NCBI GenBank assembly: GCA_016286035.1
Contig: JAEERY010000087.1
Location: 1-64,000, forward strand
Direction of reading: 5' to 3'
DNA length: 64,000 nt
Origin: Lachnospiraceae bacterium
GTDB taxonomy: Bacteria > Bacillota > Clostridia > Lachnospirales > Lachnospiraceae
Positions 16,300 to 25,218 of this stretch are shown here, piece after piece. Positions within the stretch are counted from its first letter, which is position 1, and every line of letters begins with the position of its first letter. Under the pieces are notes generated by a model, which was given only the letters and a program-made list of their open reading frames with translations, ran no database searches and was not told where the DNA came from. Made by a program: the position numbers and the translations under genes.

Positions 16300-19200
16300 A
16301 TGTCTAAATTCAGTGTAAAAAAACCATTTACTGTGCTGGTTGCTGTTATCGCAGCCATCACGTTAGGTATAGTCAGTCTTACAAAACTCCAGCTGGATCT
16401 TTTGCCGGATATTTCTTTACCGTATCTTATCGTTATCACCACATATCCCGGAGCAAGCCCGGAAAAAGTTGAAGAAGAAGTATGTAAGCCGATGGAATCC
16501 GCACTCGGAACCATAAACGGTGTAAAGAACATTTACAGTATATGCAATGAAAATTACGGAATGGTTGAACTTGAATTCCAGGACGGAACGGATCTTGACA
16601 GTGCAATGGTCAAGGTCAGCAGTGCATTAAACAGTCTGGAATCGTATCTTCCGGAAGATTGCGGCACACCGTCTATCATGGAGATCGGTACCAATCTTAT
16701 GGCAAGTATTTATCTTGCCGTCAGTATGGAAGGCATGTCTGCCGAAGAACTTTCACAGTTTGTTGAAAAGGATATATCACCGGCCTTTGCAAGAAGAGAC
16801 GGTGTTGCCTCTGTTACGGAACTTGGACTTATTGACAAGACCATCCAGATAGAACTCGCAAAGGATAAAGTAGAAGAATTAAATGATAGGATCCTTGCGA
16901 GTACGGATGACGCATTCGCTGAAGCACTTGAACAGCTGGATGATGCAAAAAAACAGCTTGAGGATTCTCAGGATACTTTAAATAAGAGTAAAAAGGACAT
17001 TGCAAAAAACGAGAAGAAACTTGCCGATGGTAAACAGGATCTTGTTGACGGCCAGAAGGAACTCGATGACGGAAAAAATGAGCTTGCAGAGAACTGGAGC
17101 AAGTTCGAGGACGGAAAAGCTGAACTCGAAAAGGGAAAAGAAGAGTTAGAAAACAAAAAGAAGGAAACGTATGATCAGCTGGCACAGGCAAGTGAAGCAT
17201 TAAACCAGTTGAATGCTTACAAAGCCAGACTGACTGAACAGCAGGCACAGCTTGCAGCTTTGGAACAGGCTTCTTCAATGATAGATCCGACAACACTGAA
17301 TGCTGCCAAAACACCTCTTGCATCAGCACTGGCAGGCGTTGACGCTTACGGTGATAATGACGGAAATCTTTCAGCGGATGAACTTGCTAACCTGTCGGCT
17401 ATGGGAGTGACGGATCAGCTTTCGGCAATGGGAATATCCGTTGATGATCTTGCCGGAAAGTCTGTTGCGGACGCAACGAGTGCTGTCAACAATGCGATCG
17501 ATGCTATTGTGGCTTCCAAAGACAGTTATGCAAAAGAAATCGATGCCATGAAGGTTGAGATCGAAGTCACAAAGGGCATCATAAGCGGTTATGAATCAAA
17601 GCTTGGCGGAACGACCGAAGCTGACATAGAAAAAGCAAAGATGGAAGCAGCTGCCGGATTCGGAAGTGCCGATGCACAGATGACTATCGGAAAGAGCACT
17701 CTTGATGCAACAAAGGCACAGCTTGAGTCGGCAGAAAAGAGTCTTGAAGATGCTCAAAAACAGATAGATGACGGCTGGGATACCATTAAAGACAGTGAAG
17801 AACAGCTGGCAGACGGCTGGAAACAGATCAAAGACGGCCAGAAGCAGATAACAGACGGCTGGGATGACTATAACGATGCCGTAAAGACTTATGAAAAACA
17901 GAAAGCTGAGGCTCTTAAAAAGGCCAATGCCGATGAGCTTTTGAAACTTGACACGCTCGCGACTTTGATCTATGCGCAGAACTTTGAGATGCCTGCGGGA
18001 TATGTTGATGATAAACAGGATAATTCATGGCTTATCAAGATAGGTCAGAATTTTACCGAAGTTGATGAATTAAATGATGTGGTCCTTTGCAATATACACA
18101 ACGTGGGCGATGTAAAGCTTTCGGATGTTGCGGATATCACTGTAATTGATAATTCGGGTGACAGCTATGTAAGACTCGGCGCAGAACAGGGTATCATCCT
18201 TTCTGTGTTCAAGAGTTCCGTTGCAGGAACCAATGATGTCAGCAAAGCCTGTGATGAAGCAGCAAAAGAACTGATGGAACAGTATCCCGGTCTTACAGTA
18301 TCGGTTCTTATGGATCAGGGTGATTACATAGATATCATAGTTAAGAGCGTACTGCAGTCAATGGCAATAGGAGCATTGCTTGCTGTTATCATACTTGCGA
18401 TATTTTTAAGAGATGCAAAACCTACAATGGTAGTAGCGATCAGTATACCGCTGTCGGTACTAGTCGCACTTGTACTCATGTACTTCTCCGATATATCCCT
18501 GAATATGCTTTCACTTTCGGGACTGGCACTCGGTATCGGTATGCTCGTAGATAACTCGATAGTTGTCATAGAGAACATATATCGACTGCGAGGAAAGGGA
18601 ATAGAAGGCCCCAGAGCTGCAGTGCAGGGAACAAAACAGGTTGCGGGAGCTATCATTTCATCAACGCTCACAACAGCATGCGTATTCCTTCCGATGATAT
18701 ATACGACGGGACTTGTAAATGAACTGATGGCACCGATGTGTCTGTCGATCGTATACTGTTTGATGGCATCACTTCTTATCGCCATGACTGTTGTTCCGGC
18801 AGCATCATCTACGATCCTAAAGAATGCTGTTCCCAAGGAACATAGGATATTTGACAAGATCCAGGATGCATACGGCGCGGTGCTCGGATTCTTCTTAAAG
18901 AAGAAATGGATACCGATCTTAACGGCTGTTGGCCTTCTTATATTTACCGGATGGCTCATAATCAGAATGGGTATAGTTATGATACCTGAGATGACTATGA
19001 ACCAGATACAGGCAGATCTGTATTATCCGGATGATATGGATAAAAAGGAGTGCTTCGAGACAACGGATGAGGTCATTGAGAGACTGCTCACTGTTGATGG
19101 ACTTGGATCCATAGGTGTTATAGCGGGAGACGATACGGCTCTTATGAGTTCCGAACTTGCGGCTGCAAGTGATAATTTCCGTCAGATGTCATTTTTGATG

Positions 19201-20547
19201 CTGACCGAAGATCCAAATGCGGGTTCCGATGAGATAGAACGTATAATGAACGATATCGAAAACTCTGTGGCAGATCTTGATGTTGATTTCAGACTTGCAA
19301 CAGCATCATCCGAGATGGAACAGCTTACGGGCGGAAGCGGCTTAAGCATAAATATATACGGAAACGATCTTGATAAGTTAAGTGCGATATCACATGACTT
19401 TATGGATATCATAGATCAGGTTGAAGGCTATACGGATATTTCAAACGGTGAGGAAGATGCAGACAAGGTGATCCACCTTGTTATCGATAAGAACAAGGCA
19501 ATGTCCATGGGACTTTCTGTAGCACAGATATATCAGGATATCAACAGCAAGATAACGACTTCCAAATCGTCCGTGACCGTGACTGTTGATGATATAGAGA
19601 TGGATATCAAGATAGTTGATGAGATGGAGCCTCTTACAAAAGAGAATCTCATGGATTATTCGTTCACGGTTGATGCCTATGATGAGGATGACGATCAGGT
19701 CACAAGAGAGCATACTCTCTCTGAGATAGCAAAAGAGGAGATCAGTGACGGTATCAATTCGATCAACAGAAAGAATCAGTCAAGATACATAACCGTTACG
19801 GCAAATGTTGATGAAGGATATAATGTAACACTCCTTACAAGACAGCTTGAGCCTTTACTCGCAAAGTACAACATGCCTTCAGGATATACTTACGAGATCG
19901 GCGGTGAATATGATTCCGTAGTTACGATGATAAAACAGATGCTTCTTGTTGCGGGACTCGGATGTCTGTTCATATACCTTGTAATGGTCGCTCAGTTCCA
20001 GAGCTTATTGAGCCCGTTCATCGTATTGTTCACCATACCTCTTGCATTTACAGGAGGATTCCTGTCACTTTGGATAACAAGAGAGAACATGTCTGTTATA
20101 AGTATGATGGGGTTCATAGTGCTGATGGGTACTGTTGTTAATAACGGTATCGTGTTCGTTGATTATACAAACCAGTTGAGAAAATCAGGTCTTGACAGGC
20201 ACAACGCACTTATCGCAACAGGTAAGACACGTATGCGTCCGATACTTATGACCGCACTCACGACCATACTTGCTGAGAGTAATCTGATGATGGGAGATGA
20301 TATGGGAGCCCAGCTCGGAAAAGGAATGGCTCTTGTTATAGCGGGCGGTCTTATGTATGCAACACTCATGACGCTGTTCATAATACCTGTCATGTATGAC
20401 ATCCTGTTTAAGAAACAGCCTCTTGATGTGGATATAGGAAGTGAGGACCTTGATGAGAGTCTGGATGATGCCAAGGATTATATAGAATCTATGGCTATGA
20501 AGGGTGTTGAGATACTGGAAGAAGAAAAAATAGAGGTTGACACTTAA
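16300..20547 (+). CDS. RND-family transporter (AcrB/MMPL-like) with a long coiled-coil insertion
   Basis: The 1415-residue protein has the two-fold RND layout: TM1 near 10-30, a large extracytoplasmic loop, TM2-6 around 685-860 including GLALGIGMLVDNSIVVIENI, then TM7 near 875, a second loop, and TM8-12 near 1210-1370 with GFIVLMGTVVNNGIVFVDYTNQLR. The first loop is interrupted at about residues 195-555 by a highly charged coiled coil with repeated DGxxEL units (KQDLVDGQKELDDGKNEL) and a central segment containing an EF-hand-like loop. This kind of insert is seen in Gram-positive RND/MMPL exporters that have no outer membrane partner. The substrate is unknown. AGGAG precedes the ATG. It is monocistronic, with its own promoter, palindrome and terminator. 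Confidence 0.88.
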   Translation: MSKFSVKKPFTVLVAVIAAITLGIVSLTKLQLDLLPDISLPYLIVITTYPGASPEKVEEEVCKPMESALGTINGVKNIYSICNENYGMVELEFQDGTDLDSAMVKVSSALNSLESYLPEDCGTPSIMEIGTNLMASIYLAVSMEGMSAEELSQFVEKDISPAFARRDGVASVTELGLIDKTIQIELAKDKVEELNDRILASTDDAFAEALEQLDDAKKQLEDSQDTLNKSKKDIAKNEKKLADGKQDLVDGQKELDDGKNELAENWSKFEDGKAELEKGKEELENKKKETYDQLAQASEALNQLNAYKARLTEQQAQLAALEQASSMIDPTTLNAAKTPLASALAGVDAYGDNDGNLSADELANLSAMGVTDQLSAMGISVDDLAGKSVADATSAVNNAIDAIVASKDSYAKEIDAMKVEIEVTKGIISGYESKLGGTTEADIEKAKMEAAAGFGSADAQMTIGKSTLDATKAQLESAEKSLEDAQKQIDDGWDTIKDSEEQLADGWKQIKDGQKQITDGWDDYNDAVKTYEKQKAEALKKANADELLKLDTLATLIYAQNFEMPAGYVDDKQDNSWLIKIGQNFTEVDELNDVVLCNIHNVGDVKLSDVADITVIDNSGDSYVRLGAEQGIILSVFKSSVAGTNDVSKACDEAAKELMEQYPGLTVSVLMDQGDYIDIIVKSVLQSMAIGALLAVIILAIFLRDAKPTMVVAISIPLSVLVALVLMYFSDISLNMLSLSGLALGIGMLVDNSIVVIENIYRLRGKGIEGPRAAVQGTKQVAGAIISSTLTTACVFLPMIYTTGLVNELMAPMCLSIVYCLMASLLIAMTVVPAASSTILKNAVPKEHRIFDKIQDAYGAVLGFFLKKKWIPILTAVGLLIFTGWLIIRMGIVMIPEMTMNQIQADLYYPDDMDKKECFETTDEVIERLLTVDGLGSIGVIAGDDTALMSSELAAASDNFRQMSFLMLTEDPNAGSDEIERIMNDIENSVADLDVDFRLATASSEMEQLTGGSGLSINIYGNDLDKLSAISHDFMDIIDQVEGYTDISNGEEDADKVIHLVIDKNKAMSMGLSVAQIYQDINSKITTSKSSVTVTVDDIEMDIKIVDEMEPLTKENLMDYSFTVDAYDEDDDQVTREHTLSEIAKEEISDGINSINRKNQSRYITVTANVDEGYNVTLLTRQLEPLLAKYNMPSGYTYEIGGEYDSVVTMIKQMLLVAGLGCLFIYLVMVAQFQSLLSPFIVLFTIPLAFTGGFLSLWITRENMSVISMMGFIVLMGTVVNNGIVFVDYTNQLRKSGLDRHNALIATGKTRMRPILMTALTTILAESNLMMGDDMGAQLGKGMALVIAGGLMYATLMTLFIIPVMYDILFKKQPLDVDIGSEDLDESLDDAKDYIESMAMKGVEILEEEKIEVDT

Positions 20548-20566
20548 CAGGTGGTTTGATATTATA

Positions 20567-20600
20567 AATCGGTGGGTTAAAGCCCACCGATTATCATTTA
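20567..20600 (+). terminator. Rho-independent terminator of the RND gene
   Basis: AATCGGTGGG at 20567-20576 pairs perfectly with CCCACCGATT at 20583-20592 around TTAAAG, followed by ATCATTTATTT. The T-tract is imperfect. Confidence 0.7.
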
Positions 20601-20626
20601 TTTATAAGTGATATTAGTTAAAACAA

Positions 20627-20699
20627 GCTGCTGTAGCACAGTCGGTAGTGCGTCGCATTGGTAGTGCGGAGGTCACGGGTCCGATTCCCGTCAGCAGCT
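20627..20699 (+). tRNA. tRNA-Thr (anticodon GGT)
   Basis: A 73-base cloverleaf folds cleanly: acceptor GCTGCTG/CAGCAGC, D stem GCAC/GTGC, anticodon stem TCGCA/TGCGG with one wobble pair, anticodon loop TTGGTAG giving GGT, T stem ACGGG/CCCGT, discriminator T. CCA is not encoded. Two features are unusual: the T loop reads TCCGATT, with C where the nearly universal T55 belongs, and the D stem is GCAC/GTGC instead of the usual GCTC/GAGC, with pairing kept. Confidence 0.9.
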
Positions 20700-20710
20700 C
20701 AAAGAAAAAG

Positions 20711-20751
20711 CCTTGAAAATTCGCTAAAAAATGCGTGTTCAAGGTTTTTTT
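20711..20751 (+). terminator. Terminator after tRNA-Thr
   Basis: CCTTGAA at 20711-20717 pairs with TTCAAGG at 20738-20744, with an inner CGC/GCG helix, followed by seven T. Confidence 0.8.
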
Positions 20752-20781
20752 ATGCGCTTTTCTCTCAATGTCTACAGAAGC

Positions 20782-20821
20782 AATAAAAAGCAGTGTGCCC
20801 TTTTGCGGAGCACACTGCTTT
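20782..20821 (-). terminator. Terminator of the chemoreceptor gene (minus strand)
   Basis: A perfect 12-base stem: AAAGCAGTGTGC at 20787-20798 with GCACACTGCTTT at 20810-20821. On the minus strand it is followed by TTTTATTG. Confidence 0.85.
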
Positions 20822-20834
20822 AATACTGATGAAT

Positions 20835-22844
20835 CTAAAGTGTATATTGTGAAAGATCTGTCTTTATCGCATCTGAATAACTGGTCAGGTTTTCCGATAC
20901 ATTTGATATTGTATCTGTCTGAGCTGAGAGCTTATTACTCTCTGTTACGATCGATTCGCTAAGACCTAGAATCTCAGCTACGCTGGAAGCCTGTTCCTGT
21001 GTAGTTGCCGCATTGCCTGTAGCTACAGTGTTGATATGTTCAATACCGCTTGCGATCTGTGTGATACCTTCGGTTGCTTTGGCTACATCGTTGTAGATCA
21101 TATCGAACGATCTGTTTGCGCTTTCAACACCATTGATGCAAGCTTCCATATCTTTTAAGCAGATATCGGCTTTCTTGTTGATATCTTCGATGTTTTGAGT
21201 GACTGTCTGTACCAGCTGACTGATAGATTCTGTGGCATCGGATGACTGCTTAGCAAGTACTCCGACTTCGGATGCAACGATGGCAAAACCTTTACCCATT
21301 TCACCGGCTCTTGCAGCTTCGATAGAAGCATTAAGTGACAAAAGATTGGTCTGTTCCGATATGGCATTGATCGTATCAATGATACCGGTTATCTGAGCTA
21401 CCGACTCGGAGGTTGCATGAATGATGTTGGTGAGGTCTGTTATCGTGCTGTTAAGGGTACCAACATTATTTGTCATGTTGTCCATCTCGTTTTTACCGGT
21501 TGTGGATGACTTCATGGTCTCTGCACAGAGGGCCTTGACATCTTCGGCATTCTGCGTGAGATTACCTGCTGTCTGAGCTAGGTTGTTGGCTGCTTCGGCT
21601 ATCTCATCAATTGATTTGTTCATGTAATTAAGAGTGCTGTTCAAATTCTCAACAGATTCATTCTGGCTGTGATTTGAAGCGGCTAAAGTACGTGTGATGT
21701 TTGTACATTCACTTGCACTTGAACTCATATCACTGGAAATATTTGAGAGATTAAGCAACATGTTTCTTGTCATGGAAACATATGCGTTCAGACTCTCGCA
21801 GAGTGTGGTCACTTCATTATTGCCCTGAGGGATAACAGTGATGGTGAAATCACCCTTACTCATATCGGTTATGCTCTTTGTTACATCTGTAACAGGATTG
21901 ATGTATTTTGAAATGATGAAATACAAAAGAAGAGCAAGAAGTATAAGCAGTATCGCTGCCGAGATGAATGTGATGCTTACAGTTGATGTAATGCTGCTAC
22001 TGATAAAAGAATAGGGGACAGCACTTACAACAACCCAAGATGTTCCTTCGATCTCGGTAGAGCAGAACATATATTTTCCTGACGAGGTCTTAGCGGTAAG
22101 AACCTTGTCATTTATATCCGTTGATGAAGTGTTGAGTGAATCAAATACCTGCGAAAGTCCCTGCATTATGGGATCTGCACATTCCGTAACAGTCTGACCC
22201 GTGATACCGTCGACACTGCTAACAAGGATGTCTTTTGTACTCTTGTTGATTATGTAGAATGTTGCATCAGGTGAGCTTGATTTGAAAGCATTCAGCTTTT
22301 CGGCTACCTTATCAAAATTGATATCACTGCTCAGTACCGTATTGTTGGCAAGCATTACGGAACATGCCAGGCATGTCTTGCCGGTTGATGCATCAACATA
22401 GGGTTCTGAAGTATATATCTGTCCGTTGCTGCTAAGAGCGCCCGTGAACCAAACTCTGTCCGTAAATACAAAGGTGTCATCGGGTATCCATCCGGAACCG
22501 TCAAGGAAGACGCCGCGGTCACCGAAACCTATGTAAATATCCTGGGAATCGGGATCTTCTGCAGTGATCTTTAACAGCATGTTAAGAGTTGCATCATCGG
22601 ACTGATCAGGCATGTTCTTGAACACGCTTGCGGTCTGACTGACTCTTGATTCTATCAGGCTCCACCAGTTGTGGATCTCGCTGGCATACGAAACGGATTC
22701 CTCGGCAAGGATGGTCTCTGTAAGAGAGGTGATACGTATGCTTTGCATTCTGATGTTGTTTGCTGTGATAAGGATTATGACGATTGCCACAAATGCGATG
22801 ATCTCGCTGGATAGGATTTTCTTTAACGTTTTTCTTTTTTTCAT
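20835..22844 (-). CDS. Methyl-accepting chemotaxis protein with extracellular dCache-type sensor
   Basis: This 669-residue chemoreceptor has an N-terminal membrane helix (about 13-32), a sensor domain of roughly 250 residues with the double-Cache look ([40 protein letters not shown]), a second helix near 290-312, a HAMP domain ([20 protein letters not shown]) and a cytoplasmic signalling hairpin with the conserved tip [20 protein letters not shown]. It would control CheA through CheW; the ligand, probably a small organic compound, cannot be read from sequence. The longer frame begins at 22910, but the ATG at 22844 has GGTGAGGTG before it and begins with the normal KKRK membrane-entry signal. 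No chemotaxis genes adjoin it. Confidence 0.92.
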   Translation of the reverse strand: MKKRKTLKKILSSEIIAFVAIVIILITANNIRMQSIRITSLTETILAEESVSYASEIHNWWSLIESRVSQTASVFKNMPDQSDDATLNMLLKITAEDPDSQDIYIGFGDRGVFLDGSGWIPDDTFVFTDRVWFTGALSSNGQIYTSEPYVDASTGKTCLACSVMLANNTVLSSDINFDKVAEKLNAFKSSSPDATFYIINKSTKDILVSSVDGITGQTVTECADPIMQGLSQVFDSLNTSSTDINDKVLTAKTSSGKYMFCSTEIEGTSWVVVSAVPYSFISSSITSTVSITFISAAILLILLALLLYFIISKYINPVTDVTKSITDMSKGDFTITVIPQGNNEVTTLCESLNAYVSMTRNMLLNLSNISSDMSSSASECTNITRTLAASNHSQNESVENLNSTLNYMNKSIDEIAEAANNLAQTAGNLTQNAEDVKALCAETMKSSTTGKNEMDNMTNNVGTLNSTITDLTNIIHATSESVAQITGIIDTINAISEQTNLLSLNASIEAARAGEMGKGFAIVASEVGVLAKQSSDATESISQLVQTVTQNIEDINKKADICLKDMEACINGVESANRSFDMIYNDVAKATEGITQIASGIEHINTVATGNAATTQEQASSVAEILGLSESIVTESNKLSAQTDTISNVSENLTSYSDAIKTDLSQYTL

Positions 22845-22881
22845 ATCAAACACCTCACCATGTTTAAATATAATATATTTT

Positions 22882-22910
22882 ATGGTACAATCTACATGGT
22901 ATGTTGTCAA
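22882..22910 (-). promoter_or_regulatory. Possible promoter of the chemoreceptor gene
   Basis: On the minus strand TTGACA (plus 22905-22910) and TACCAT (plus 22882-22887) are 17 bases apart. The -35 is perfect and the -10 is weak. Confidence 0.4.
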
Positions 22911-22933
22911 TTGTCAGTCATTTTATGACAATT
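22909..22933. promoter_or_regulatory. Perfect inverted repeat between the divergent chemoreceptor and YitT genes
   Basis: AATTGTCA at 22909-22916 and TGACAATT at 22926-22933 are exact inverted copies around nine bases. The repeat overlaps the -35 box proposed for the chemoreceptor and precedes the yitT-like gene, so it could be an operator shared by both. Confidence 0.35.
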
Positions 22934-22964
22934 TGCATAAAACCCAAAAGAAAGGCAGATAAAA

Positions 22965-23801
22965 ATGAATAAGAGATTCGAAGATCTTATTTCATATGTG
23001 ATGATAACAGTAGGTGCGCTGATGGCAAGCTTTTCGGTCGCGTGCATCTTATTGCCTAACGATGCGATCGATTACGGTACAGCGGGTGTGGCAATAATCG
23101 TCAGCAAGATGACGGGACTTAGTCTGTCGCTTTGCGTGTTCTTTATATTCCTACCTTTTTTGATCGCGGGAATATGGATACTGGGAAAGAGATTCGGAAT
23201 AAAAGCGGCTGTCGGATCGCTGGTATACACAGTGGGGCTGGCTGTCTTTGAAAGAGTGCCTTTTGAGCTTAACACCGAGCATTTTTTGGCTGTAGTATTC
23301 GGAGGAGCGATACTCGGAGCCGGATTGTCGCTTATATTAAGACACGGCGGATGTATTGACGGATCGGAGATATTTGCCAATATAGTTATAAGAAAACTTT
23401 CGGACAGGACGGGAAAGAATTTCAGCATGTCCTATATACTTATAGCATTCAATGCGTGTGTATATATGGCGGCATTCCTTCTTATAAATCGTAACTCCGC
23501 ATTGCTGAGCCTTCTGGTCTATGTCATAGCAACAACGATAATAGATCACTTTACGGATCATTTCGAAGCCATCAAACAGGTTACCATCATAACCAAGGAG
23601 CCCGATGAACTGATAAAGGCTATCAAGAAGGAACTCAACAAGACCTGTACCATCATGAATTCGTACGGAGCGATAGCCGGAGAGAACCGTACGCTGATCT
23701 GCTACGTAAACTATTTTGAACTGCAAAAGATGCGTGAGATAATATCAAGGAACAAAGGTACGTTCAGTACTGTATCCACGATCGATGAGATATTAAGATA
23801 A
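22965..23801 (+). CDS. YitT family membrane protein (DUF161 and DUF2179)
   Basis: The 278-residue protein has five to six membrane segments in its first 190 residues with family motifs such as LPNDAIDYGTAGVAII and ILRHGGCIDGSEIFAN, followed by a cytoplasmic DUF2179 domain (VTIITKEPDELIKAIKKELN and the final STVSTIDEIL). YitT proteins are common in Firmicutes in several copies; their transport or regulatory role is unsettled. AAAGAAAGG precedes the start. The chorismate mutase gene follows after 20 bases and is probably cotranscribed. Confidence 0.9.
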   Translation: MNKRFEDLISYVMITVGALMASFSVACILLPNDAIDYGTAGVAIIVSKMTGLSLSLCVFFIFLPFLIAGIWILGKRFGIKAAVGSLVYTVGLAVFERVPFELNTEHFLAVVFGGAILGAGLSLILRHGGCIDGSEIFANIVIRKLSDRTGKNFSMSYILIAFNACVYMAAFLLINRNSALLSLLVYVIATTIIDHFTDHFEAIKQVTIITKEPDELIKAIKKELNKTCTIMNSYGAIAGENRTLICYVNYFELQKMREIISRNKGTFSTVSTIDEILR

Positions 23802-23821
23802 GAAAGAGAGGAAGGTCAAAT

Positions 23822-24094
23822 ATGGATCTGAATCAGGCCAGAAAAAAGATAGAGGAGATCGATGCCAAGATGGCTGCTTTGTTTGAACTAAGAATGCACT
23901 GTTCAAAGGAGATAGCAGAGTATAAGATAGCAAATGACATGCGCGTTTTTGATGCTGTAAGAGAAAAGAAATTACTCGATCTAAACAGCGCGCTTATAGA
24001 AGATAAAGAATTAGAGACATATTACAGAGACTTTTTGAGAGCGGTCATGAACATATCCAAGGATTATCAGAGAAATATCATGTCCGAAGAATAG
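23822..24094 (+). CDS. Chorismate mutase, AroQ class
   Basis: This 90-residue all-helical protein would rearrange chorismate to prephenate for phenylalanine and tyrosine synthesis. It starts with the typical LNQARKKIEEIDAKMAALFE helix, with the basic residues of ELRMHCSKEIAEYK matching the active-site Arg and Lys positions of the CM_2 family, and ends in a third helix. It stands alone, without prephenate dehydratase or DAHP synthase. AGAGGAAGG precedes the ATG. Confidence 0.88.
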   Translation: MDLNQARKKIEEIDAKMAALFELRMHCSKEIAEYKIANDMRVFDAVREKKLLDLNSALIEDKELETYYRDFLRAVMNISKDYQRNIMSEE

Positions 24095-24145
24095 ATATTT
24101 TTATGTGTTAATTTGTCAGATTTTATACACAATAGGAAAAAAGTG

Positions 24146-24154
24146 TGATATAAT
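24146..24154 (+). promoter_or_regulatory. Extended -10 promoter for the DUF58 operon
   Basis: TGATATAAT is an extended -10 element. TACACA, four of six matches to a -35 box, lies 17 bases upstream of the hexamer. The start codon is 66 bases downstream. Confidence 0.55.
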
Positions 24155-24219
24155 CAAAACGGTATAGTTTTTTATTGGGAGCCAAAACAATAAACGTTTA
24201 ATAAGCGAGGGTTTGGAAG

Positions 24220-25218
24220 ATGAAATTAGTTATTGTTCTGCTGGTAGGTATCATCCTGTACATTCTGGTCAGTCTTATCTACAAGAGATTCTGGCATAAG
24301 GGATTAAACATCTCCGTGGAATTTGAGAGCGATATGGTAAGAGAGGGCGACGACAACAAGCTTATCGAAAAGATCTCAAATGACAAGGTATTGCCGATCA
24401 ATATCCTTCAGATAAGATTTGCTCTGCCCAAGGTATTCAAATTCGCAGAGGTCAAGAAGTCATCGGCTGTTACCGACCAGATCTACAGAAGCGATTATTT
24501 CTCAGTTTTGCCTTATCAGAAGGTAACAAGATATTATCCTTTCAAGTGTACACAGAGAGGATGTTATCAGTTGGCGAGTATAGATGTCTTCGGAATGGAT
24601 TTCTTTATTTCGAAAGCAAGACGAATGACACTTAAGACTCCCAGACTCATGTATGTACTTCCGAAACCTATTCACGATATAAGTGTTCCAGAGAACATAG
24701 ACAAGATCATGAGTTCAATAAAGGAAGACGGCGAATCAAGAAGATGCGTTGTACTTCTCAACACAGAGCTCAATTCGATGTCAAGAGCGGATGAATTAGT
24801 TGAAGACGGCGTTCGTATAGCAGATTATCTCGTAGAGAGATGCTACAAGGAAAACATACCGGTTAAGTTCTTCACAAACGGTATCGACATGATCACCGGA
24901 GAGGAATGCAAGACCGGATTTGTATCAGATATCGAGAACAAGGAATCACTCCAGAAGACTATATCAAGAATCGATATCACAAAGTCACCCAGAGCTTTCA
25001 AGCATGTGCTTGGCGAGGCAGAGAGACTGGATGACGGAAATACAGATTTTGTTATTATATCAAACAACAGAAAATCAGATTTCGTCAAACTGCTTGAAGA
25101 GTTTACTGCAAAGGGACATGTTGCAAAACTCGTTATACCTGAGTTTAAGGATGTAGATATTACACCGTACGAAGATGACAAAGAAAAGATTGTAAAGTGG
25201 GTGGTGGAAAATGATTAG
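24220..25218 (+). CDS. DUF58-like protein with N-terminal membrane anchor
   Basis: The 332-residue product has one N-terminal membrane helix (3-22), a beta-rich region around 25-145 containing YFSVLPYQKVTRYYPFKCTQ, FKCTQRGCYQLASIDVFGMD and FISK, which match the beginning of DUF58 proteins (RGxYxLxxxxxxDPxG), and an alpha/beta C-terminal half that resembles the von Willebrand-type fold of the family but without a clear metal site. DUF58 proteins are usually encoded with a MoxR ATPase and a transglutaminase-type membrane protein. Here no MoxR gene is adjacent, and the next gene is a membrane protein without a transglutaminase core. The end overlaps the next start by eight bases, so the two are coupled. 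Confidence 0.75.
   Translation: MKLVIVLLVGIILYILVSLIYKRFWHKGLNISVEFESDMVREGDDNKLIEKISNDKVLPINILQIRFALPKVFKFAEVKKSSAVTDQIYRSDYFSVLPYQKVTRYYPFKCTQRGCYQLASIDVFGMDFFISKARRMTLKTPRLMYVLPKPIHDISVPENIDKIMSSIKEDGESRRCVVLLNTELNSMSRADELVEDGVRIADYLVERCYKENIPVKFFTNGIDMITGEECKTGFVSDIENKESLQKTISRIDITKSPRAFKHVLGEAERLDDGNTDFVIISNNRKSDFVKLLEEFTAKGHVAKLVIPEFKDVDITPYEDDKEKIVKWVVEND

Noticed and set aside
18324..18959. 211-codon minus-strand frame inside the RND gene
   Set aside because: Shadow of the membrane region of the RND transporter, without start signals.
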